Shown in pieces: positions 1-5,469 of a DNA stretch of 5,469 bases; the stretch's first letter is position 1; each line of letters opens with the position of its first letter. The notes under the pieces were generated by a model. It was given only the letters and a program-made list of their open reading frames with translations. It was not told the origin of the DNA and made no database searches. Source of the DNA: an uncultured Roseburia sp. (GTDB lineage: Bacteria; Bacillota; Clostridia; Lachnospirales; Lachnospiraceae); assembly GCA_946055175.1 (NCBI GenBank), contig CAMGET010000121.1, positions 1 to 5,469 of the forward strand, in the 5' to 3' direction. The translations under genes were made by a program, and so were the position numbers.

Positions 1-25
1 TTTTATATAGGAATGTTAGAGTTTC

Positions 26-39
26 TTATACATGTATAA
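26..39. repeat. 14-bp perfect palindrome, unknown role
   Basis: TTATACATGTATAA is perfectly self-complementary and lies in the non-coding stretch between the phosphofructokinase stop and the left edge of the window. It could be an operator for a gene outside the window or chance in A/T-rich DNA. Nothing else in 1-98 is recognisable. Confidence 0.3.
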
Positions 40-98
40 CCGCATCTAAAAATAAGGGTTCCTCTTTTTTCTTACTAATCTACATTATGCTTAAAATA

Positions 99-114
99 AT
101 TTAGTGAGCTAAAT
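99..114 (-). terminator. Weak hairpin after the phosphofructokinase stop
   Basis: On the minus strand, five bases past the stop codon, ATTTAG-CTCA-CTAAAT forms a 6-bp stem with a 4-nt loop, followed by TATTTT. The stem is short and A/T-rich and the T tract is interrupted, so it is at best a weak terminator. No stronger hairpin was found between 1 and 118. Confidence 0.25.
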
Positions 115-118
115 ATCC

Positions 119-1366
119 CTACTTCTGATACAACTCCTTCGGCGTGTACAAATGTCTTGGAATACCATCTACCATAACCGGCGATACATCACCCTGAATT
201 AATGGTTTTACATAAGCCACGAAATCATCGGTTACATAGGTACCATCTTTATTAATCCATTCCCGTGGAACACATTTTTCGTCATTAGCAATCTTATGTA
301 CATTCTTAACGGTTGTCTGGCACTGGTAAGGGTCATCGGAAATACGCTCTAAGACAACCATCATGCCGGAATCACCCTCATCAGCTGCCTTCACTGCGGC
401 ACCGCCAACCTGATAAGCTTCCAGAATATCAACACGGGAAGCAAGGTGGGAGCCTGCACGCTGCAGAGTACTTAACTCAATGGAACGTGTTTTGGCACCT
501 AATTCTCCGGCAATGAAGCTTGCAAGATAGGATGCTGTTCCGGAGAGTTGTTTGTGTCCGAATGCATCTACGAAATCAACACTGTTTCCAAGTTCGCAGA
601 CATAACGGCCATCAGCAATACGGATTCCTTCTGAAACGGCAACAACTACAGAAGGCTTTTTCGTTAAAAGTTTTTTCACTTTTTCTTTAAAATCCTGAAG
701 GTCAAAAGTTACTTCAGGAAGGTAAATCATATCAGGACCGTCACAGTCTTCACATTTGGAAAGTGCGGTAGCACCGGTAAGCCATCCGGCATTACGTCCC
801 ATGATTTCTACGATGGTAACAAGCCCTTTCGGATATTCCAGACAGAAACTGTCGCGGATAATTTCCTTCATTGAGGTACCGATGTATTTTGCAGCGCTGC
901 CATAGCCCGGTGTGTGGTCGGTCAATGCCAGGTCATTATCAATCGTTTTCGGGCAACCGATAAAACGGGTTTGATGTCCGGTAAGAATCGCATAATCGGA
1001 AAGCTTTTTAATGGTATCCATGGAATCATTTCCACCAATGTAGATAAAAGCCTCAATATCCAACTTATCAAGAATCGAAAAAAGCTTTTCGTAAACCGCT
1101 TTGTCTTCATGAATTCCCGGCAGTTTGTAACGGCAGGAACCTAAGAAAGCGGCAGGTGTTCTCTTTAGAAGCTCTACATCCAAATCGGTTTGAATGTAGT
1201 TGGATAAATCCAGATACTTTTCATTCAATAATCCCTGGACACCATGCAGCATACCGTATACTTTATTTGCGCCACGGTCAATCGCGGTGCGGTATACGCC
1301 GGCAAGACTGGAATTAATGGCTGCGGTTGGACCTCCTGACTGTCCAACGATGACATTTCGTTTCAT
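119..1366 (-). CDS. pfp: 6-phosphofructokinase, PPi-dependent lineage
   Basis: A 415-residue cytoplasmic phosphofructokinase that phosphorylates fructose 6-phosphate to fructose 1,6-bisphosphate in glycolysis; if PPi is the donor the reaction is reversible. Visible motifs are the N-terminal nucleotide/PPi loop QSGGPTAAIN (residues 9-18), GGNDS (111-115), PKTIDND (139-145) with catalytic Asp143, MGRNAGW (189-195), SEGI (245-248) and the sugar-phosphate region LQRAGSHLASRVD (301-313). Lys140 in PKTIDND is the hallmark of PPi-type enzymes, where ATP-type enzymes have Gly (PGTIDND). The preceding position, Asp in classical PPi enzymes (GGDD) and Gly in ATP enzymes (GGDG), is Asn113 here, so the donor is not certain. 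The length fits the roughly 400-residue single-subunit class. The start at 1366 is chosen because AGGAGG lies 7 nt upstream; an in-frame ATG at 1390 lacks such a site and falls in an inverted repeat. The gene appears monocistronic within the window and is divergent from the reductase operon. Confidence 0.93.
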   Translation of the reverse strand: MKRNVIVGQSGGPTAAINSSLAGVYRTAIDRGANKVYGMLHGVQGLLNEKYLDLSNYIQTDLDVELLKRTPAAFLGSCRYKLPGIHEDKAVYEKLFSILDKLDIEAFIYIGGNDSMDTIKKLSDYAILTGHQTRFIGCPKTIDNDLALTDHTPGYGSAAKYIGTSMKEIIRDSFCLEYPKGLVTIVEIMGRNAGWLTGATALSKCEDCDGPDMIYLPEVTFDLQDFKEKVKKLLTKKPSVVVAVSEGIRIADGRYVCELGNSVDFVDAFGHKQLSGTASYLASFIAGELGAKTRSIELSTLQRAGSHLASRVDILEAYQVGGAAVKAADEGDSGMMVVLERISDDPYQCQTTVKNVHKIANDEKCVPREWINKDGTYVTDDFVAYVKPLIQGDVSPVMVDGIPRHLYTPKELYQK

Positions 1367-1373
1367 GTAAATA

Positions 1374-1379
1374 CCTCCT
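1374..1379 (-). promoter_or_regulatory. Ribosome binding site of the phosphofructokinase gene
   Basis: Read on the minus strand this is a perfect AGGAGG, separated by 7 nt from the ATG at 1364-1366. It decides the start, excluding the in-frame ATG at 1388-1390, which would add eight residues before MKRN and put the AGGAGG inside the coding region. Confidence 0.9.
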
Positions 1380-1387
1380 CCTATCGT

Positions 1388-1420
1388 CATATAATTCCGA
1401 GAGTTTTGCAGAATTATATG
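1388..1420. repeat. 10-bp perfect inverted repeat, possible operator
   Basis: CATATAATTC (1388-1397) and GAATTATATG (1411-1420) are exact reverse complements separated by 13 nt. The right arm contains, on the minus strand, the TATAAT that is the best -10 candidate for the phosphofructokinase gene. The arms would then bracket the expected transcription start near 1406. This geometry suits a repressor operator, but the A/T-rich arms could also be chance or simply two mirrored -10-like hexamers. No regulator gene is present in the window to match it. Confidence 0.4.
1413..1418 (-). promoter_or_regulatory. Candidate -10 box for the phosphofructokinase gene
   Basis: The minus strand reads a consensus TATAAT here, about 47 nt upstream of the start codon. 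No good -35 is seen at 16-18 bp spacing (the sequence there is TAGTAA-like) and no TGn extension is present, so the promoter would be weak or activator-dependent, or the box may be fortuitous in A/T-rich DNA. Confidence 0.35.
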
Positions 1421-1500
1421 TAGCTATCTGTAATTTTACTATATTATTCTGATAATTTCCACAGATTTTGTGAAAAAGAATGGAAGTAGAAGTGGAAAAG

Positions 1501-1509
1501 TGCTATGAT
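1501..1509 (+). promoter_or_regulatory. Extended -10 promoter of the reductase-aconitase X operon
   Basis: TGCTATGAT matches an extended -10 element (TGn followed by TATGAT). The -35 position at 1481-1486 reads TGGAAG, a weak match, as is common with extended -10 promoters. The predicted transcription start is near 1516, giving a leader of about 43 nt before the ATG at 1559. Confidence 0.5.
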
Positions 1510-1545
1510 GGAAAAGAAGTTTTAGATACGTAAAATAAAAAATGA

Positions 1546-1551
1546 GAGGGG
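1546..1551 (+). promoter_or_regulatory. Ribosome binding site of the reductase gene
   Basis: GAGGGG, within a longer purine run (GAGAGGGGAAAG), lies 7 nt before the ATG at 1559-1561. It supports this start, which also matches the conserved N-terminal beginning of the family (YEALFTPWKIGNVEIKNRI). Confidence 0.8.
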
Positions 1552-1558
1552 AAAGAAC

Positions 1559-3613
1559 ATGAATCAAAAATACGAGGCATTGTTTACTCCATGGAAGATC
1601 GGAAATGTGGAGATAAAAAACAGAATCGTACTTTGCCCGATGGGTGGAACTTCACTTTTTGGCTGGATGGAACCAAACCATTTTGACAAAGAGGCTGCAA
1701 AGTTTTTCCTGGAACGGGCGAACAATAACGTCGGCCTGATTATTCCCGGAATTGCACCGCTTAAGGATACGTTAGGCGGCAGATGGCTCTGGCAGAATAA
1801 GAAAATGTTTGAGGAATTAAAGTCTTACATGGAAGAAATCCATAAAACCGGAGCAAAGCTTTTTGTACAGCTGACTGCCGGCATGGGACGTTCCTGGGCA
1901 ATTACCGACCATGTAATGCTGTTACATAAAAATCCGGCTCTTCGGGCAATTGCAAAGCCAATCCTTGATACCTCTTATCAGTTGGCAAGTCCGAGTGAGC
2001 TACCAGCGCGATGGGCACCTGAAATTACGACACGTGCACTTACGGTAGATGAGATTGAAGAGATTGTAGAGGCATTTGCAAAAACCGCAAAGCTTTGTAA
2101 AGAAGCCGGTGTTGATGGGGTAGAAGTACATGCAGTACATGAAGGATATCTGCTGGACCAGTTTACCTTAAAGTATACAAACAAACGTACAGACGAATAC
2201 GGCGGCTCGTTTGAAAATCGTTACCGTTTTGCGACAGAGGTTGTTACAGCGATTAAAGCTGCCTGTGGAGAGGACTATCCGGTATCACTCCGTTATTCCG
2301 TAGAATCAAAAGTAAAAGATTTTGGCGTGGGCGCGGTTCCGGGAGAAACTTACACGGAAATCGGCCGCGACATGGAGGAAAGTGAAAAGGCAGTAAAATA
2401 CTTGCAGGATGCAGGATATGACATGCTGAATGCAGATAACGGAACCTACGATTCCTGGTACTGGGCACATCCACCACAGTATATGCCACAGAACTGCAAT
2501 CTGGAGGATGTAGCACATATCAAGCAGTTTGTAGACATTCCGGTAGTCTGTGCGGGACGTATGGACCCGGAGACCGGAGCGAAAGCCGTTGAGGAAGGCC
2601 GGATTGACGCAGTAGGTGTTGCAAGACAGTTCTTGGCAGACAGCGAATGGGTAACCAAATTGATGGAGGACCGCTTAGAAGAAATCCGTCCATGTATCTG
2701 CTGCCATAATGCCTGCTTTAACTTTTCACACTATAAGGGCGTGGCGAATGCACAGGACTTCGGAGACACCTGTCATCTGGCACGATGCGCACTGGTTCCA
2801 AGTGTGATGCAGTCTGATAAGTACAAAATCGTTCCTGCAAAGAAACCGAAAAAAATCGCTGTTATCGGCGGTGGTATCGGTGGAATGGAAACGGCAATTG
2901 TCCTTGCAAAACGCGGACATAATGTAACGCTTTATGAAAAAGACAGCAAACTTGGAGGTGTTTTCATTGCTGCAGCGGCTCCTTCCTTCAAGGAAAAAGA
3001 CCGTGATTTGATTCGCTGGTATGAGCGGGAAATCACACGCTATCCAATCGAAGTAAAATTAAATACAGAAGTAAAAGAACTTGCTTCTTTAGATGCAGAA
3101 GAGGTCATTATTGCAACAGGTGCAACTGCACGAAAGATTCCGGTAAAGGGTGCTGAGTATGCGATGGATGCGACAGAATATCTGCTTGGTACAAAGACAG
3201 TTGGCGAAAACGTAACCATTATTGGCGGTGGTTTGACCGGCTGTGAAATTGCATACGATTTGTACTTACAGGGCAAGAAGCCGACCATTGTTGAGATGAA
3301 AGATGATTTAATCGCAGTAAAGGGAATTTGCCTTGCAAACACAAGCTTCCTGCGTGACTTCTTTGCGACAAATAAGGTTCCTGTCTATCTGGAAACAAAG
3401 CTTGGCGAGGTTTTGGAGGATGGCGTAATCGCAATCGACAAAACCGGCAATTCCTTTAAAATTAATGCAGACAGCGTGATTCTTTCCGTAGGTTATAATC
3501 CTGCACCGCTTGCACCAAAAGGAAAACATGTACATATCGTCGGTGATGCAAAAAAAGTTGGAAACTTACGTACTGTAATCTGGAATGCATGGGATGTTGC
3601 CATGAAATTATAA
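1559..3613 (+). CDS. Old Yellow Enzyme-family FMN/[4Fe-4S]/FAD enoate reductase-like oxidoreductase
   Basis: A 684-residue cytoplasmic flavoenzyme of the 2,4-dienoyl-CoA reductase/2-enoate reductase family, which includes clostridial FldZ and BaiCD. These enzymes pass electrons from NAD(P)H through FAD and a [4Fe-4S] cluster to FMN to reduce an activated C=C bond. Residues 1 to about 370 form the FMN TIM barrel: LFTPWKIGNVEIKNRIV at the N terminus, the substrate-binding pair His191/His194 in HAVHEGYLLDQF, then RTDEYGGSFENRYRF, Gly333-Arg334 and Ala355-Arg356 for FMN phosphate. Cys379, Cys382, Cys386 and Cys410 are the likely cluster ligands. An FAD Rossmann motif GGGIGG spans 437-442 and a nested dinucleotide motif GGGLTG spans 556-561, followed by an acidic residue (TIVEM) that suggests NADH. 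The C terminus carries the FAD-binding VGDA motif. It is first in an operon with aconitase X, which suggests that it reduces the dehydration product. The exact substrate is unknown; the family is too broad to name it. Confidence 0.9.
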   Translation: MNQKYEALFTPWKIGNVEIKNRIVLCPMGGTSLFGWMEPNHFDKEAAKFFLERANNNVGLIIPGIAPLKDTLGGRWLWQNKKMFEELKSYMEEIHKTGAKLFVQLTAGMGRSWAITDHVMLLHKNPALRAIAKPILDTSYQLASPSELPARWAPEITTRALTVDEIEEIVEAFAKTAKLCKEAGVDGVEVHAVHEGYLLDQFTLKYTNKRTDEYGGSFENRYRFATEVVTAIKAACGEDYPVSLRYSVESKVKDFGVGAVPGETYTEIGRDMEESEKAVKYLQDAGYDMLNADNGTYDSWYWAHPPQYMPQNCNLEDVAHIKQFVDIPVVCAGRMDPETGAKAVEEGRIDAVGVARQFLADSEWVTKLMEDRLEEIRPCICCHNACFNFSHYKGVANAQDFGDTCHLARCALVPSVMQSDKYKIVPAKKPKKIAVIGGGIGGMETAIVLAKRGHNVTLYEKDSKLGGVFIAAAAPSFKEKDRDLIRWYEREITRYPIEVKLNTEVKELASLDAEEVIIATGATARKIPVKGAEYAMDATEYLLGTKTVGENVTIIGGGLTGCEIAYDLYLQGKKPTIVEMKDDLIAVKGICLANTSFLRDFFATNKVPVYLETKLGEVLEDGVIAIDKTGNSFKINADSVILSVGYNPAPLAPKGKHVHIVGDAKKVGNLRTVIWNAWDVAMKL

Positions 3614-3652
3614 AGTTTGAGCGGAGAATACAGCATCCGGTCTTATCAGAAA

Positions 3653-3661
3653 AGGAAAGGG
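3653..3661 (+). promoter_or_regulatory. Ribosome binding site of the aconitase X large subunit gene
   Basis: AGGAAAGGG lies 8 nt before the ATG at 3670, inside the 56-nt gap after the reductase stop. It decides the start: the in-frame ATG at 3589 lies inside the reductase gene, and the residues it would add look unlike the family. The immediately following ATG at 3673 is a possible alternative. Confidence 0.8.
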
Positions 3662-3669
3662 AAAATAGC

Positions 3670-4947
3670 ATGATGAAATTAACAGAGGAGCAGCAGGCAA
3701 TTTTAGACGGCGCACAAGGGGAAACTCTGGCAAAGGTTATGAAGACACTTGTCATGTTTGGAGAAGCCTTTGGCGCAGAAAAAATGGTGCCGGTTACTTC
3801 GGAATATAATCATTTAGTGACATCGTTCGGATTAAAATTATTAGGGCCTGTTTATGAACTGATGGATCAGCTTTTGGAGGCAGGCGCACCATCCAAGCAG
3901 AAGTTTTCTGTGGATCCGCGTCCGTTGGACCCAAATGTGCCGGCAAACTTTTTGCAGAAAGTGATTTTCAATCATTTTATGTACAGCAAACAGGACTTTT
4001 ATGAGGAGCAGTTACAAAAACTGGGATTGATGGATAAAGACGCATTCACCTGCACCTGCTACATGGACGAAGTGGGAAACAAGCCAAAGAAAGGCGAGGT
4101 ATTAAGCTGGGCAGAATCTTCGGCAGTGGTATATGCCAATTCCGTTTTGGGCGCACGTTGTAACCGTAATTCGGGAATTATGGATATCATGGGTTCCGTG
4201 GTAGGCTTTGTACCTTATTTTGGACTTCTTACGGACGAGGGAAGAAAAGCTTCCTGGATTGTAGAAATTAAAACAGAAAAGAAGCCGGAAGCACAGCTTT
4301 TGGGTTCTGCCATCGGAATGAAGGTAATGGAGGACGTTCCTTATGTAAAAGGACTCGACAAATGGCTTGGAACAGAACTTGATGATGCCGCCTGTACGTA
4401 TTTAAAAGACTTTGGTGCAGCAACCGCATCGAACGGGGCTGTAGGCTTGTATCACATTGAGAACTTAACACCGGAAGCAAAAGAATCCGGTGAAACGTTA
4501 ATCAAAGAAGATGCAAAGGTTTATGTGATTGATGACGCAGAATTAGAGCGTGTAAAAAGTAACTATCCGGTCATCTGGAAAGACAAAGATGCGACACCGA
4601 AGCTTTGCTTCATGGGCTGCCCACATATGAGTTTACAGCAATTAAAGGATTGGACCGAGCGCGTGGAAGCGGGCTTAAAGGAATCCGGAAACAGCAAGGT
4701 AGTGATTCCGACAGTATTTACAGCTTCACCGGCAGTGCTTGCGGAATTTGAAAAAACAGATTTTGCGGCAAGACTCAAAGCGACCGGAGTCATTACTTCC
4801 TATATCTGCCCATTGATGTACATGAATAACCCGTTAAGTGCAAAAATGCCGGTAATCACATCTTCCAATAAACTGCGTACATATACGTCGGCAAGATATT
4901 ACACCGACGATGAAATCCTTGCACAGATTACGAAGGGAGGCAGATAG
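3670..4947 (+). CDS. Aconitase X catalytic (large) subunit
   Basis: A 425-residue protein of the aconitase X catalytic family (formerly DUF521, COG1679), the large chain of a two-polypeptide dehydratase. Family members hold an Fe-S cluster in the cytoplasm and eliminate water; characterised examples dehydrate cis-3-hydroxy-L-proline in bacteria or mevalonate 5-phosphate in archaea. Visible signatures are TCTCY (127-131), GEVLSWAESSAVVYANSVLG (142-161) running into ARCNR (162-166), GCPH (316-319), YICP (378-381) and the C-terminal SSNKLRTYTSARYY (398-411). Probable cluster ligands, by family position, are Cys128, Cys317 and Cys380. Cys130 and Cys164 stand where I recall Pro and Thr being usual. 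The first in-frame ATG overlaps the reductase gene; the start at 3670 is preferred for its ribosome binding site. The small subunit begins 2 nt after the stop, as expected for a complex. Family assignment is firm; the substrate is not determined. Confidence 0.9.
   Translation: MMKLTEEQQAILDGAQGETLAKVMKTLVMFGEAFGAEKMVPVTSEYNHLVTSFGLKLLGPVYELMDQLLEAGAPSKQKFSVDPRPLDPNVPANFLQKVIFNHFMYSKQDFYEEQLQKLGLMDKDAFTCTCYMDEVGNKPKKGEVLSWAESSAVVYANSVLGARCNRNSGIMDIMGSVVGFVPYFGLLTDEGRKASWIVEIKTEKKPEAQLLGSAIGMKVMEDVPYVKGLDKWLGTELDDAACTYLKDFGAATASNGAVGLYHIENLTPEAKESGETLIKEDAKVYVIDDAELERVKSNYPVIWKDKDATPKLCFMGCPHMSLQQLKDWTERVEAGLKESGNSKVVIPTVFTASPAVLAEFEKTDFAARLKATGVITSYICPLMYMNNPLSAKMPVITSSNKLRTYTSARYYTDDEILAQITKGGR
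4935..4940 (+). promoter_or_regulatory. Ribosome binding site of the swivel subunit, inside the large-subunit gene
   Basis: GGGAGG sits within the last codons of the large-subunit gene, 9 nt before the ATG at 4950. With only 2 nt between the stop at 4945-4947 and this ATG, translational coupling of the two subunits is likely. Confidence 0.8.
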
Positions 4948-4949
4948 AA

Positions 4950-5393
4950 ATGAGAGAATTTAAAGGACGCGTGGTAACTCCCGGAGAAACAAAGGCCAAA
5001 GCCGTTGTAAGCCATGTCGGATTCAACACACTGGCATCACTGCAAAAACCATTACAGTTTGGCGATAAAACTGCAAAATGCGGAGACCAGAACAACCCGG
5101 ATTTATATGGAAAGCCGATTGCCGGAAAAGCACTTTGCCTGCCTCAGACCATAGGCTCTACCACCGGTGGCATGGTGTTATACTGCGCATGTGCGATGGA
5201 ACGCCAGCCGGCATGCATGCTTTTTGCAAATCACATTGATTCTCTTGCTGCAGCAGGAGCAATTCTGGCAGACGTTGGGCTGGAAAATGTATCCATGCCT
5301 GTTATAGACTGCCTGGGTGAAGAGTTCCTTTCCTATGTAAAAGACGGCATGACAATCAGTGTCAAAGAAGATGGGGTTGTCGTTGTAGAATAA
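4950..5393 (+). CDS. Aconitase X swivel (small) subunit
   Basis: A 147-residue protein of the aconitase X swivel-domain family (formerly DUF126, COG1786), equivalent to the mobile C-terminal domain of aconitases. It closes over the large subunit to complete the active site. The family pattern is visible as FKGRVVTPGETKAKAVVS (4-21), NPDLYGKPIAGKALCLP (49-65) and the loop IGSTTGG (68-74), followed by an alternating helix/strand region ending with MPVID (116-120). Ser70 in GSTTG occupies the position of the conserved catalytic serine of the family. The length is slightly above the roughly 130-140 residues usual for stand-alone swivel subunits. The protein is cysteine-rich for its size (Cys44, 63, 79, 81, 89, 121). 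It lies 2 nt downstream of the large subunit and ends the operon just before a terminator. Confidence 0.9.
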   Translation: MREFKGRVVTPGETKAKAVVSHVGFNTLASLQKPLQFGDKTAKCGDQNNPDLYGKPIAGKALCLPQTIGSTTGGMVLYCACAMERQPACMLFANHIDSLAAAGAILADVGLENVSMPVIDCLGEEFLSYVKDGMTISVKEDGVVVVE

Positions 5394-5409
5394 AAGGAAA
5401 AAGAAAAGG

Positions 5410-5459
5410 AAAGAAAAAGTATAGAAGTAGAAATTACCTCTATACTTTTTCTTTTTTTT
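5410..5459 (+). terminator. Rho-independent terminator of the reductase-aconitase X operon
   Basis: A perfect 16-bp stem pairs 5410-5425 with 5439-5454. Inside the loop a further 3-bp stem (GTA 5427-5429 with TAC 5435-5437) closes a GAAAT loop across one mismatch. Eight T residues (5452-5459) follow on the plus strand. On the minus strand the stem is followed by a long T-rich run, the complement of purines 5392-5409, so termination may work in both directions. It begins 16 nt after the small-subunit stop. Confidence 0.9.
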
Positions 5460-5469
5460 GTGGCATGCT

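Noticed and set aside
52..72. Second terminator-like hairpin downstream of phosphofructokinase
   Set aside because: The minus-strand GAGGAACCCTTATTTTT has a T run, but the only possible stem is three or four pairs with a bulge and a tiny loop.
914..1144. Plus-strand open frame opposite the phosphofructokinase gene
   Set aside because: It is a shadow of the conserved minus-strand gene with no domain signal; the plus-strand frame at 313-516 was rejected for the same reason.
1367..1390. Longer phosphofructokinase starting at the ATG at 1390
   Set aside because: It lacks a ribosome binding site, runs through the AGGAGG of the better start, and adds residues (MTIGGGIY) not expected before the conserved MKRNVIVGQSGG start.
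1510..1558. Riboswitch or long structured leader before the reductase
   Set aside because: The leader predicted from the -10 box is only about 43 nt, A/G-rich and without a visible stem.
1634..1636. Cys26 of the reductase as the redox-tuning cysteine known from YqjM-type Old Yellow Enzymes
   Set aside because: It precedes the Pro-Met of the LCPMGG motif, whereas the YqjM cysteine follows the equivalent Pro-Met, so the positions do not match.
3040..3342. Minus-strand open frame of 100 codons within the reductase gene
   Set aside because: It is antisense to a strongly conserved gene, has no recognisable domain and looks like a coding shadow. The same applies to other antisense frames at 1978-2184, 2253-2518, 2446-2658, 3462-3755, 4268-4480 and 4563-4793.
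3589..3669. Longer aconitase X large subunit starting inside the reductase gene
   Set aside because: No ribosome binding site precedes 3589, the extension is unlike the family, and a good AGGAAAGGG sits correctly before 3670.

Overview
The window looks like chromosomal DNA from a low-to-moderate GC anaerobic Firmicute, most likely a gut-type member of Clostridia close to Lachnospiraceae. This rests on strong purine-rich ribosome binding sites, a clostridial-style pyrophosphate-type phosphofructokinase, an oxygen-sensitive iron-sulfur flavoenzyme of the 2-enoate reductase/BaiCD type, and A/T-rich intergenic DNA. The taxonomic placement is inference from style and gene content only.

Layout: positions 1-118 are non-coding DNA downstream of the first gene, with a perfect 14-bp palindrome and a weak hairpin. 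A minus-strand gene (119-1366) encodes a 6-phosphofructokinase of the PPi-dependent lineage. A 192-bp divergent intergenic region (1367-1558) holds its ribosome binding site, a 10-bp perfect inverted repeat that contains a TATAAT box, and an extended -10 promoter facing right. From 1559 to 5393 three genes run on the plus strand: a 684-residue FMN/[4Fe-4S]/FAD Old Yellow Enzyme-family reductase, then the catalytic (large) and swivel (small) subunits of a two-polypeptide aconitase X. A strong intrinsic terminator (5410-5459) closes the unit.

The reductase and the aconitase X genes are co-directional, closely spaced and have no internal terminator that I can see, so they look like one operon. 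Aconitase X enzymes are dehydratases; the characterised ones act on cis-3-hydroxy-L-proline (bacteria) or mevalonate 5-phosphate (archaea). The reductase belongs to a family that saturates activated C=C bonds. Together they suggest a two-step route: dehydration of a beta-hydroxy acid or hydroxy-amino acid, then NADH-dependent reduction of the unsaturated product. The substrate cannot be read from the sequence. No transporter, regulator or further pathway gene lies in the window. This three-gene module is the most interesting part. No tRNA, rRNA, CRISPR array or mobile element was seen.
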